Origin: Bacteroides sp.
GTDB taxonomy: Bacteria; Bacteroidota; Bacteroidia; Bacteroidales; Muribaculaceae
Assembly (NCBI GenBank): GCA_014802105.1
Contig: JAAVCX010000029.1
Coordinates: forward strand, 1-55,020
Length of the DNA: 55,020 nt
Reading direction: 5' to 3'
Shown here: in pieces, positions 8,800 to 15,662 of the stretch
How positions within the stretch are numbered: position 1 is the first letter of the stretch
Layout of the letters: each line of letters starts with the position of its first letter
Made by a program: the position numbers and the translations under genes
The notes under the pieces: generated by a model
Database searches by the model: none
What the model was told of the DNA's origin: nothing
Seen by the model: only the letters and a program-made list of their open reading frames with translations

Positions 8800-9936
8800 T
8801 TATTCCTTAGCGGTTGACTCAAACTCCATCTTGAAGTCTTCCTCACCGGGTACCATATCGGCAGCATTGCCCCAGGCATCGATAGCATCGGTAACGACCT
8901 CAAACTCGATAGGCTCGAGACCGGCCTCGGTTCCCGAGATAGTGATCACGTAGTTGTAAGCTTTACCGAGAACCCAGTTGGGCTTCCAGGTGCCGGTGAT
9001 AGTCTGCTCATACACGACATTGCCGTCGGCATCCATTACGTCGATTTCAAAGACAAGCTTAACGTTATTCTCAGTGTAGTTGAAAGGAATGACATAGTTG
9101 GCGGCAGTGCGGGCATCGACTGCAGCGACAGCAGCCTGATAGCCTTCTTCGCCCTCTGTTCCGACAGCAGGAACGGCGGCAGTGGCTACGTCAAGCGTTT
9201 TGTTGCCGTTCTCGGTATCGACATACATGGTGAACTCCACTTCGGGCTGAGAGCCGGCAGGATTATACTCAACCGACGACCAGGCATACGAGGGTCTGGG
9301 TGCGAAGTTACCCTCGTTGCGTACACCCACGAGCTTCACATTGGAAACCTTGATCTGATAGCCGGGAGCGAAATCGCTCTTGAAAGTAGCGCGCACACGC
9401 GACAGGATATGAGAGAAGTTGAGACTGACCTTTTCATTGTCTTGCTCCTTACCCACGATACCGCCACCGGCGTTGCCCTCCTGCTCTGCATAGACGAGGT
9501 CATGATTGTGGAGCACATAGTTGTTAAGGCAAAGAGCACGGTCAGCGGTAGTTTCACCGCCGAGATCAAACACAGCTGTTCCGGTAGGAGCTTCCATGTT
9601 CTCACAGCTGTAAGCATAGAAGAAGTAACGGCCGCCGGGCACCCAGTAGCGGGTGTTGTCGTAGGTCCAGGCATCGCCTGCGGCGTTTTTAAGGATAGTC
9701 TCACCGTTGAACACGCTGACGACTGTGGGATCAGCGCTGCCCTCGACACTCTTTGTGTAATAGCCGTAGACATGGAAAGCGCCGAAATTGTCAGAATTAA
9801 CGACACGCGACTCTTTGGTGACAACGTTCTGGAAACCGATGGCATTGGACTGAACGCTCTCATCTACCACATCCTCGGATGTACAGGCAGTGAAACCCAT
9901 AGCACCGGCAGCCAGGAAAAAGAATACTTTTTTCAT
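8800..9936 (-). CDS. Fimbrillin-like lipoprotein 1, probable major pilin of locus 1
   Basis: 378 residues starting MKKVFFFLAAGAMGFTAC, with lipid Cys18. SRVV at 43-46 is a candidate Arg-processing site, followed by FGAFHVYGYYTKS and VSLNFSHILSRVRATFKS, strong marks of fimbrillin-family pilins. It is the first of three pilin-like genes and is followed by an 11-bp hairpin and a long spacer. That arrangement would fit the highest expression in the operon, hence the major-pilin suggestion (inference). It is separated from the DUF5119 gene by 55 bp. Confidence 0.8.
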   Translation of the reverse strand: MKKVFFFLAAGAMGFTACTSEDVVDESVQSNAIGFQNVVTKESRVVNSDNFGAFHVYGYYTKSVEGSADPTVVSVFNGETILKNAAGDAWTYDNTRYWVPGGRYFFYAYSCENMEAPTGTAVFDLGGETTADRALCLNNYVLHNHDLVYAEQEGNAGGGIVGKEQDNEKVSLNFSHILSRVRATFKSDFAPGYQIKVSNVKLVGVRNEGNFAPRPSYAWSSVEYNPAGSQPEVEFTMYVDTENGNKTLDVATAAVPAVGTEGEEGYQAAVAAVDARTAANYVIPFNYTENNVKLVFEIDVMDADGNVVYEQTITGTWKPNWVLGKAYNYVITISGTEAGLEPIEFEVVTDAIDAWGNAADMVPGEEDFKMEFESTAKE

Positions 9937-9991
9937 TGGTTGGTTAATTTAGAAAAATTAGAAAAAGGTTGGTTATAAGTGTATTTACAAA

Positions 9992-11029
9992 TTAGTGACG
10001 ATCCATTGGCAGTTCGATATCGGCCTCGTCGCCCCAGTCGTCGACAGTGATGTCAAAACCCGAGTCAAAACGGTTTTCAGAGTCGTCGATATGTATACCC
10101 GAGACCCGTATCACGCCTCCGCGGGGTTGCTTGGCGATCTGGTCGGCTATATCGAAGTCCCACTCGAGAGTCTTGCCGTTGCGAAGACGCACCTCGAGAT
10201 TGAGCGTATAGGGACGCTCGGCGCGCGAGACAGAGTTGGACGAGCGGCCATAAAATTCGTCGGGGAAACCCGGCACACCGAAAGTGCGCACATGGGCTTC
10301 GACACCCCAGGTGGTCACGTCGCAGTCATATAGCACTATGGCTCCATCCTCGCTGGTCACGCCATTGACCAGATAGACACTCTCGGCCATACCGGCCAGA
10401 GCACCGCGGGCCAGAGAGATGTGTTGCTGACCATAGTCAAACTCGTAGCGGATGACGTAAGTGTAGACCAGCGGCTGCATCTTGACCTTAAGAGGTTTTA
10501 CCTCGTGGATGTTGATCTCGGGAGCTTTCTCGAGATAGGCGGCATAGAGCACATCGGGAGGATTGGCCGAGCGGAAGGCGGGATAGCGCGACTCCATGGT
10601 GGCCAGCGAGGCTCGTGAGCGCGAAGACGTGGTGGCACGTGCCTGAGGCACCGAGGCCATGTCGGAGAGCACTATATACTCGGTGTCGTTATTGTAGAAA
10701 AGCAGCGAGTGGTCAGAGCCTTCACCCACGTTGACGTCGTCACCGTTGACGGGCATATAGAACTCGTAGGGATTACCGCCGCCCGTGTAGCGCACCATCG
10801 TGACCCACGAGGGCATATCGGGGCGCAGCGACTCGTAGCTGAAACCGTGGAGCGAGTGATCCCAGGTGGAGAGATGGTTCATGCCATAGTCGCGCTCCCA
10901 CTCCTGCTCCCAGTCGAGCGACACTGAAGCGGTGCGGAAGTGGTTGTAGCAAAGCTCCTTGCGACACGAGGAGAAAGTCGCCAGCGAGGCCACAGCCAAT
11001 GAGAGGGAAAGTATGCGTGAAAATTTCAT
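9992..11029 (-). CDS. DUF5119-type lipoprotein of fimbrial locus 1
   Basis: 345 residues with signal peptide and lipobox FSSC (Cys22). The mature start RKELCYNHF and the following WEQEWERDYG resemble DUF5119 proteins, which occur in Bacteroidales fimbrial clusters. No SRA-type processing motif is visible, unlike the pilins and tip of this locus, so it may stay as an unprocessed anchor or assembly factor in the outer membrane (inference). Its ATG overlaps the TGA of the upstream gene by 4 bp (ATGA), showing translational coupling. Confidence 0.75.
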   Translation of the reverse strand: MKFSRILSLSLAVASLATFSSCRKELCYNHFRTASVSLDWEQEWERDYGMNHLSTWDHSLHGFSYESLRPDMPSWVTMVRYTGGGNPYEFYMPVNGDDVNVGEGSDHSLLFYNNDTEYIVLSDMASVPQARATTSSRSRASLATMESRYPAFRSANPPDVLYAAYLEKAPEINIHEVKPLKVKMQPLVYTYVIRYEFDYGQQHISLARGALAGMAESVYLVNGVTSEDGAIVLYDCDVTTWGVEAHVRTFGVPGFPDEFYGRSSNSVSRAERPYTLNLEVRLRNGKTLEWDFDIADQIAKQPRGGVIRVSGIHIDDSENRFDSGFDITVDDWGDEADIELPMDRH

Positions 11030-12615
11030 AGAGCCTTGGAAACTTTCTTGGATTTATTGATGTCGTTGAAGCGCCAGGCTATGGCAAACTTCAATTTGAG
11101 AGGGCCGAAATAGTTGAGTGTCTTGGTGCGCTGATAGAGGTAGTGACCGTCGTAGGGCACATATTCCTTATAGCGAGTGTAGAGATAGCCTGCTCCCAGA
11201 CCGGCCTCAAGAGAGAGAGTGCGTGAGACGGGCCACATATAGCCGAAGGAGAAACCACCCAGACCACCTTCGCCCTTATAGCCCTTATGGCCGTTCTCGA
11301 GGTCATAAATGCCGCCACCAAGGAAAGCGCCGACATACATGCCGTGCCACACTGAGCCCTTGGGGAGCCAGTAGCGGGCCTCGGGCGACACCATGAACAG
11401 CTGATAATATTTGTGTTTGGAGTCTTTTTTATACCAGGCCAGATTAGCCTCGAGCATCACCGACCAGGAGGAGTTGAGACGCATCTCAAGCTCGATATTA
11501 GGCATCAGGGCAGCATAGTAGAGCATATTGGTCTTGAGCGCAAACCTATGGAGAGGCTCAGCCTCAACCGGCTCCACAGCCTCTTCCACCGCCTCGGCCT
11601 CAGTCTCGCCGGCCTCCTGAGCGGCGGCGGCAGCCAGAGCCTCGGCGGCCGACTGGGCGGCGCGGGCGGCCGAAAGTGAAGCCTCAGCGGCAGCCTGGGC
11701 CGACTCGGCCACCATGCGGGCATCCTCGGCCTCGCGTGCCTTGGAGCGAGCCCGGGGCAACTCGTCGGTGGCGGCGGCTTCCTCGGCGGCGGCCACGGCC
11801 TGAGCTGCTGCGGCTTTAGCCCTGTCGGCAGCCTCCTGAGCCTCAGCGGCGGCACGCTCGGCTTTCTCGGCGGCCTCGCGGGCGGCTCTGAGAGCCTCGG
11901 CTATATCAGAGGTGGCATGGGAAGCGGCCTCTGAAGCCTCGGCGGCCACACGTGCAGCCTCCGAAGCGGCCACTGCGGCCTTGGCGGCGGCCTGAGCGGC
12001 GGCTACGGCTGCATCACGGGCGGCGCGTATGTCGCTCTTGAGATAGAGCGAGACGGCTACGGCTGTTCTCAGGCGAGGAAACAGGTTTGTAAACATCCAG
12101 CGGTAAGGCTTGCCTCCCGAGAGGGCCATGAGCTGACGCTTGCGGCCGTCGACTATTCTGCCGTCGGCATCAGTGACCCACAGCGGAGTGTTGTCGAGGA
12201 TCTCAAGGACAGCCTGTCGGTCGGGCACATCGGGAGTATCGGCAACCATAGCGCGCAATTCGTCCCACGCCACGCCACCGGGCACAGCCTTGACCACATC
12301 GGGATCGATGCCTGTCGAGTTGACAATATAATTGGTCACCTCATCACAGCGATAGCGGGTGAGACGCTCATTGGCCTCGTTAGCCCCGTCGGGCGAAGCG
12401 TAGGCACTGACAAGGATATGGTCTATATCATCGGCCTCCTTTGCCTTGCTCACCGATTTGACAAAGTGATCCATCGATCTACCGTTATCCCCGAGTCGCG
12501 GATTGAACTGTCGGTGACCTATCTCAAAGTATATTTTTGTAGAGTCGGCCTGGTCTTGAGCAGAAACAGCCAAGACACACAATGAGGCGAGCAAAATAGC
12601 TACTCTATGTTTCAT
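11026..12615 (-). CDS. Fusion protein: OmpA-like domain, Ala-rich coiled coil, DUF3575 barrel
   Basis: 529 residues, first gene of locus 1, with a cleavable signal peptide ending VSAQ. Residues 25-195 resemble an OmpA/DUF3868-like region (ILVSAYASPDGANEANERLTRYR). Residues about 197-350 are an extraordinarily Ala/Glu/Arg-rich helical segment, presumably a long periplasmic coiled coil. Residues 357-529 are a DUF3575 outer-membrane barrel (FALKTNMLYYAALMPN, then repeated aromatic strands). In locus 2 the DUF3575 and DUF3868/OmpA-like parts are two separate genes without the helix. Likely role: outer-membrane scaffold or assembly factor for the fimbria, tied to peptidoglycan by the OmpA-like part (inference). 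Confidence 0.75.
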   Translation of the reverse strand: MKHRVAILLASLCVLAVSAQDQADSTKIYFEIGHRQFNPRLGDNGRSMDHFVKSVSKAKEADDIDHILVSAYASPDGANEANERLTRYRCDEVTNYIVNSTGIDPDVVKAVPGGVAWDELRAMVADTPDVPDRQAVLEILDNTPLWVTDADGRIVDGRKRQLMALSGGKPYRWMFTNLFPRLRTAVAVSLYLKSDIRAARDAAVAAAQAAAKAAVAASEAARVAAEASEAASHATSDIAEALRAAREAAEKAERAAAEAQEAADRAKAAAAQAVAAAEEAAATDELPRARSKAREAEDARMVAESAQAAAEASLSAARAAQSAAEALAAAAAQEAGETEAEAVEEAVEPVEAEPLHRFALKTNMLYYAALMPNIELEMRLNSSWSVMLEANLAWYKKDSKHKYYQLFMVSPEARYWLPKGSVWHGMYVGAFLGGGIYDLENGHKGYKGEGGLGGFSFGYMWPVSRTLSLEAGLGAGYLYTRYKEYVPYDGHYLYQRTKTLNYFGPLKLKFAIAWRFNDINKSKKVSKAL

Positions 12616-12731
12616 GGGCAGGTTTATACCTTATTATATATTAGATTCATAATAGCCGTAAATCAGATTAATAGACAGAAAGCATGAATTTACGACATAA
12701 ACTACACGCACTATCTTCAGTAAAATGATGG

Positions 12732-12794
12732 CAAAATTATATATTATTTAACAAATTACCCCCCCCAATTGTTAATTCTTGTTAACAATTAAAG
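12732..12794 (-). promoter_or_regulatory. Upstream control region of fimbrial locus 1 with G8 tract
   Basis: On the minus strand an exact run of eight G (12759-12766) is followed by TAATT and, 19 bp on, by TAATTTTG (12732-12739), a -7-like box. Upstream of the G8 is a perfect 9-bp inverted repeat, aattgttaa (12767-12775) with ttaacaatt (12782-12790). No conventional -33 TTG is at the right distance. The same G8-TARTT core is found upstream of the SusC gene and of fimbrial locus 2. The rest of 12795-12980 shows no gene. Confidence 0.5.
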
Positions 12795-12980
12795 TTTTAA
12801 CACTTGTGAAAAATTTTATTAAACCCTACCCTTTAAACTATGATTTATCTCCTATCCCTACCCTCTCGACCCGGCGCGTCCTGACACTGACATCACCCCA
12901 GACGAGAACAGCTATTTCGTCATAAAACGCTCTCGCAGAGAGCCGCTCAAAAAACACAAAGGCACCGTGTCAAAAAAGCA

Positions 12981-13074
12981 AATGTAGGGACATGGCGTGC
13001 CATGTCCGCAAAATGCAAACACGTGATAATTATCTGCATACATCGGCGGACATGGCACGCCATGTCCCTACATT
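12981..13074. repeat. Perfect 29-bp inverted repeat (cruciform-like, REP type)
   Basis: The arm at 12981-13009 is exactly the reverse complement of the arm at 13046-13074, with a 36-bp spacer. Each arm is itself nearly palindromic (ggacatggc-gt-gccatgtcc), so it can fold as two hairpins or one long one. It lies between the fimbrial locus 1 control region and the tRNA-Ser terminator. It is intergenic and non-coding. Confidence 0.9.
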
Positions 13075-13094
13075 CATGATTATGAAACATCCCC

Positions 13095-13120
13095 TTTCTT
13101 CTGCAGAAAGTGAGGGATTC
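13095..13120. repeat. Partial copy of the tRNA-Ser 3' end (direct repeat)
   Basis: This 26-bp stretch matches 13206-13231 at 24 of 26 positions; the second copy includes the acceptor and part of the T-arm of tRNA-Ser. Homology stops after gggattc. Next comes a short palindrome, gaacccc-tccg-gggttc type, at about 13136-13153. A displaced tRNA 3' end is what an integrase-type insertion can leave behind; the mechanism here is inference. Confidence 0.7.
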
Positions 13121-13170
13121 TTGCTGCGCGGTGACGAACCCCTCCGGGGGTTCTCATCTCCTCCCTTCCC

Positions 13171-13205
13171 TACGATAAAAGGCCGTAAGTCTCCGACTTA
13201 CAGCC
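13171..13205 (-). terminator. Terminator of tRNA-Ser
   Basis: An inverted repeat, ggccgtaagtc / gacttacagcc with one mismatch (13181-13205), has a three-base loop. On the minus strand it is followed by TTTTAT, just past the tRNA 3' end. Confidence 0.8.
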
Positions 13206-13214
13206 TTTCATCTG

Positions 13215-13301
13215 CGGAAAGTGAGGGATTCGAACCCCCGGTGCCCGTAAGGGCACAACGGTTTTCGAGACCGCCCCGATCGACCACTCCGGCAACTTTC
13301 C
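13215..13301 (-). tRNA. tRNA-Ser (anticodon CGA)
   Basis: An 87-nt class II tRNA on the minus strand. The acceptor stem is GGAAAGT with ACTTTCC, the discriminator is G, and the T-arm is GGGGGTTCGAATCCC. A long variable arm (TGCCCTTACGGGCA) is typical of serine tRNAs. The anticodon loop CTCGAAA gives anticodon CGA, reading UCG. CCA is not encoded (CAG follows), so the 3' end must be added by the CCA enzyme; a cca gene lies at 46222. It has its own promoter and terminator. Confidence 0.95.
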
Positions 13302-13360
13302 TTATTAATATAAGTGAGGTCTATGCTAATCGAAAGCTTATCGTTTTTCGTTTAGCACTG

Positions 13361-13392
13361 CAAAGGTAGATAGAATTTCCGAGACCACCAAA
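13361..13392 (-). promoter_or_regulatory. Promoter of tRNA-Ser
   Basis: The minus strand reads TTTG (complement of 13389-13392), 20 bp, then TACCTTTG (complement of 13361-13368). This matches the Bacteroidetes promoter consensus, 60 bp upstream of the tRNA. Confidence 0.7.
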
Positions 13393-13421
13393 CAGTTTTC
13401 ATGACTTTTTCAAAAATTTCA

Positions 13422-13810
13422 GAAAAAGAGCCTCATGAGAAAGGCCTCACGCAAAGAACGCAGAGCAACGCAAAGGGAAAATAAATTCTCGGATGAAAAT
13501 CTCACGCAAAGGGAAAATATAATCTCACGCAGAGGCGCGGAGAGCGCAGAGGATTTTTTTAGTCTTGCGGAAGACTTGTGTCCTGCAAAAACTTTATTCT
13601 TCTTTATATGACTTATGCGACTTATTTGACTTATACGACTTATATGACTTATAAATCTTATAAATCTTATAAGTCGTATAAGTCTTATAATCGCTAAATA
13701 ATAAAAAAACTCTGCGCTCTCTGCGCCTCTGCGTGAGTTTTTTATTTTCCCTTTGCGTTGCTCTGCGTTCTTTGCGTGAGGCTCTTTCTCGTGAGGTTTT
13801 TTCTCGTGAT
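13422..13810. repeat. Nested-hairpin repeat, copy 4
   Basis: Same orientation as copy 1. The outer left arm is at about 13445-13480 and the outer right arm at about 13745-13780. Inner arms are at about 13526-13553 and 13709-13738. An additional tctcacgcaaaggg half arm occurs at about 13499-13515. The loop (about 13610-13690) is degenerate tatgacttata/tacgacttata. The markers agtcttgcgg and gtgtcctgc are shared with copies 1 and 3. It lies between the tRNA-Ser promoter and the SusD terminator. Nothing else is seen in 13393-13876 except that terminator. Confidence 0.9.
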
Positions 13811-13852
13811 GAAAAATCCCGGCCACAGTATCGGGAAAGATACCGTGGCCGG
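13811..13852 (-). terminator. Terminator of the SusC-SusD operon
   Basis: A 14-bp stem with one G-U type mismatch (ccggccacagtatc at 13819-13832, gataccgtggccgg at 13839-13852) is followed on the minus strand by five T. It begins 24 bp after the susD-like stop. Confidence 0.85.
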
Positions 13853-13876
13853 AATATTTATCAGTCAGAGGGGGGA

Positions 13877-15640
13877 TTAGAAGATGTGTTCGGGCGAGTC
13901 GACAGTAGGACGCACGGGGATGGGGTTGTTCTTACCGGCCAGAGCACTGTTATAGTTAGCCTCGGTGCCGATGATACACCAGGTCATCCACGAGGGAGGA
14001 GTGTTGGTGTTCCAGCGGCCGAGAGGCATGTGGTTGGTATTGGGATAAGAACGTATGATACCCTTGTTGAGACGCTTGATGTCGAAGGTAGAGAAGCCCT
14101 CGCCCCAGAGCTCTACTCGGCGCTGCCACCACACCTCGTTCTGGAAAGCGGTAGCAAAGTCGCTGTTGTAGGTCTCCTGGTGCTGACCATACACGTAGTT
14201 GGGGTCGCGGAGTTTACCGAAAGCCTCGAGGAGCTGACGGCCACGGCCTTCGCTCTGCATGCCGGCAGCCTCGGCCTCGATGAGCATCATTTCCTCGACA
14301 CGCATCATGGGCACTGCCACTACATAACCGATATTCTGGTTGTTGTAGCCTGCATTGCCGCCGGCGGGACGGAACTTCACGGAGATACCGGCAAAGCCCC
14401 AGTCATAACCATCGACAGGCTTGAACACCATGTTCTCGGGGTAGTCGGAGTTGTGCTCGCGCACATACTCGAGGGCAGCCTCCTCTGCGGCAGCGACAGC
14501 CTCGTCCTTGGCAGCCTTGACAGCATCGGTGTCGCCCTCGGCATATTCATTCTCGGCGTATGCGGCCTCGAGATCTTCCCACACCTTGAAGTCGATCCAG
14601 GCATCCTTGCGACCGTCGGTAGCAGGGATAGTCTCAAAGAGGTGACGGTCGATATGGAAAGGATAGCCATAGTTGGAGGCATAACCCATACCGCAAGCCT
14701 CGGTGAGCTCGGTGATCATCCAGGTGCCCCACGAAGCGTCGCCGTCGTTCCAGGTGATATTGCGGTCATCGTCGCGATACTGCATGCAGAGCATCCAGGC
14801 CTGGTTGGGGGTGTTGAAACCGGTGGTGCGGTTGTTAAACTGCTCGACAGTCATAGGGGTGTAGCCGGTCTGAGCCATTTTGGCATACTTCTCGGCTTCA
14901 GCCCAGTTGCCCATGATGAGGTAGGCACGGGCTTTCAGACCATAGACCACCGAGAGATCGGGAACAGTCTTGTCGGAACGGGTGTAGCCCTTGAGCTCAC
15001 GCTCGGCGCGGTCGAGATCCTTCATGATGAAGCCGTCCCACATCTCGCGGTTGGTGGCGCGGGGATTGTTGGCAGCCTGCTCCTTGGTGGTGTTCTGAGT
15101 GATGATAGGCACTGTCAGAGCGTCGGGATTGACGAGATAGGTCTGAGGCGCAAACATCTGGGCGAGATCCATGTAATAGTAGGCACGCATGGCGTGAGCG
15201 ATACCTGCATAAGCTGCATTACCCTCGTCGGGATCATCGGTAGTCACGGTCAGCACCGAGTTGCAGTTTTTGATCCAGCTGTAATAGACAGTCCAGGGTA
15301 CCTGGCATAAAGCATAACCGGGGCTGAGAGACACGTCGCAATATTCCCAGGATGAGAACCAGTTGTAGCCGCTGTTGATACCGGTCATATCCTGACCCTC
15401 GACATCGCGGGCGATAAACTGGGCAGGCAGGCCGAAATCCCAGGCATAATTATAGGTATAGGATGCATAGCAGCAGTGTCCCACTGCATCACTGGTGACA
15501 GCCGCAACGATTGCTTCGGCCGAGTTGGGAGCATTCTGCACCTGATCCTTACTTACATAGGTCTGAGCTGGATCATATTGCTCAAGACAGCCGGTGAGAG
15601 CTATGGCCGGAAGCAGCAGTGTGATATATTTGAAATTCAT
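13877..15640 (-). CDS. SusD/RagB-family outer-membrane nutrient-binding lipoprotein
   Basis: 587 residues with lipobox LTGC (Cys18). The N-terminal part has the SusD-like helical repeats (YAGIAHAMRAYYYMDLAQMF, VVYGLKARAYLIMGNWAEAE). The C-terminal part has MMRVEEMMLIEAEA and LWGEGFSTFDIKRLNKG, near-invariant SusD/RagB phrases. It caps the SusC barrel from outside and captures ligand. It follows the SusC gene by 22 bp and ends at a good terminator. No glycoside hydrolase, sulfatase or sigma/anti-sigma gene is adjacent, so the substrate cannot be read from context; a peptide or a simple glycan are both open. Confidence 0.95.
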   Translation of the reverse strand: MNFKYITLLLPAIALTGCLEQYDPAQTYVSKDQVQNAPNSAEAIVAAVTSDAVGHCCYASYTYNYAWDFGLPAQFIARDVEGQDMTGINSGYNWFSSWEYCDVSLSPGYALCQVPWTVYYSWIKNCNSVLTVTTDDPDEGNAAYAGIAHAMRAYYYMDLAQMFAPQTYLVNPDALTVPIITQNTTKEQAANNPRATNREMWDGFIMKDLDRAERELKGYTRSDKTVPDLSVVYGLKARAYLIMGNWAEAEKYAKMAQTGYTPMTVEQFNNRTTGFNTPNQAWMLCMQYRDDDRNITWNDGDASWGTWMITELTEACGMGYASNYGYPFHIDRHLFETIPATDGRKDAWIDFKVWEDLEAAYAENEYAEGDTDAVKAAKDEAVAAAEEAALEYVREHNSDYPENMVFKPVDGYDWGFAGISVKFRPAGGNAGYNNQNIGYVVAVPMMRVEEMMLIEAEAAGMQSEGRGRQLLEAFGKLRDPNYVYGQHQETYNSDFATAFQNEVWWQRRVELWGEGFSTFDIKRLNKGIIRSYPNTNHMPLGRWNTNTPPSWMTWCIIGTEANYNSALAGKNNPIPVRPTVDSPEHIF

Positions 15641-15662
15641 ATCTGATTGTCGCTTTATAATA

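Noticed and set aside
11505-11855. Pro/Arg/Leu-rich 116-codon ORF in the other frame of the Ala-rich segment
   Set aside because: It is a frame-shifted reading of GC-rich alanine codons; the Ala-rich frame is continuous with two supported domains.
12992-13369. 125-codon plus-strand ORF over the tRNA-Ser region
   Set aside because: It runs antisense through the tRNA and the 29-bp inverted repeat; its repeated SSAESEGF phrase is only the duplicated tRNA 3' end translated.
1-13812. CRISPR array as an explanation for the acttata-type cores and heptamers
   Set aside because: Units are 7-11 bp, degenerate and contiguous without spacers, and no cas genes are present.
13733-15310. 525-codon plus-strand ORF antisense to the SusD gene
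   Set aside because: It is antisense to a clear SusD family gene and starts within a repeat; no recognisable domain.
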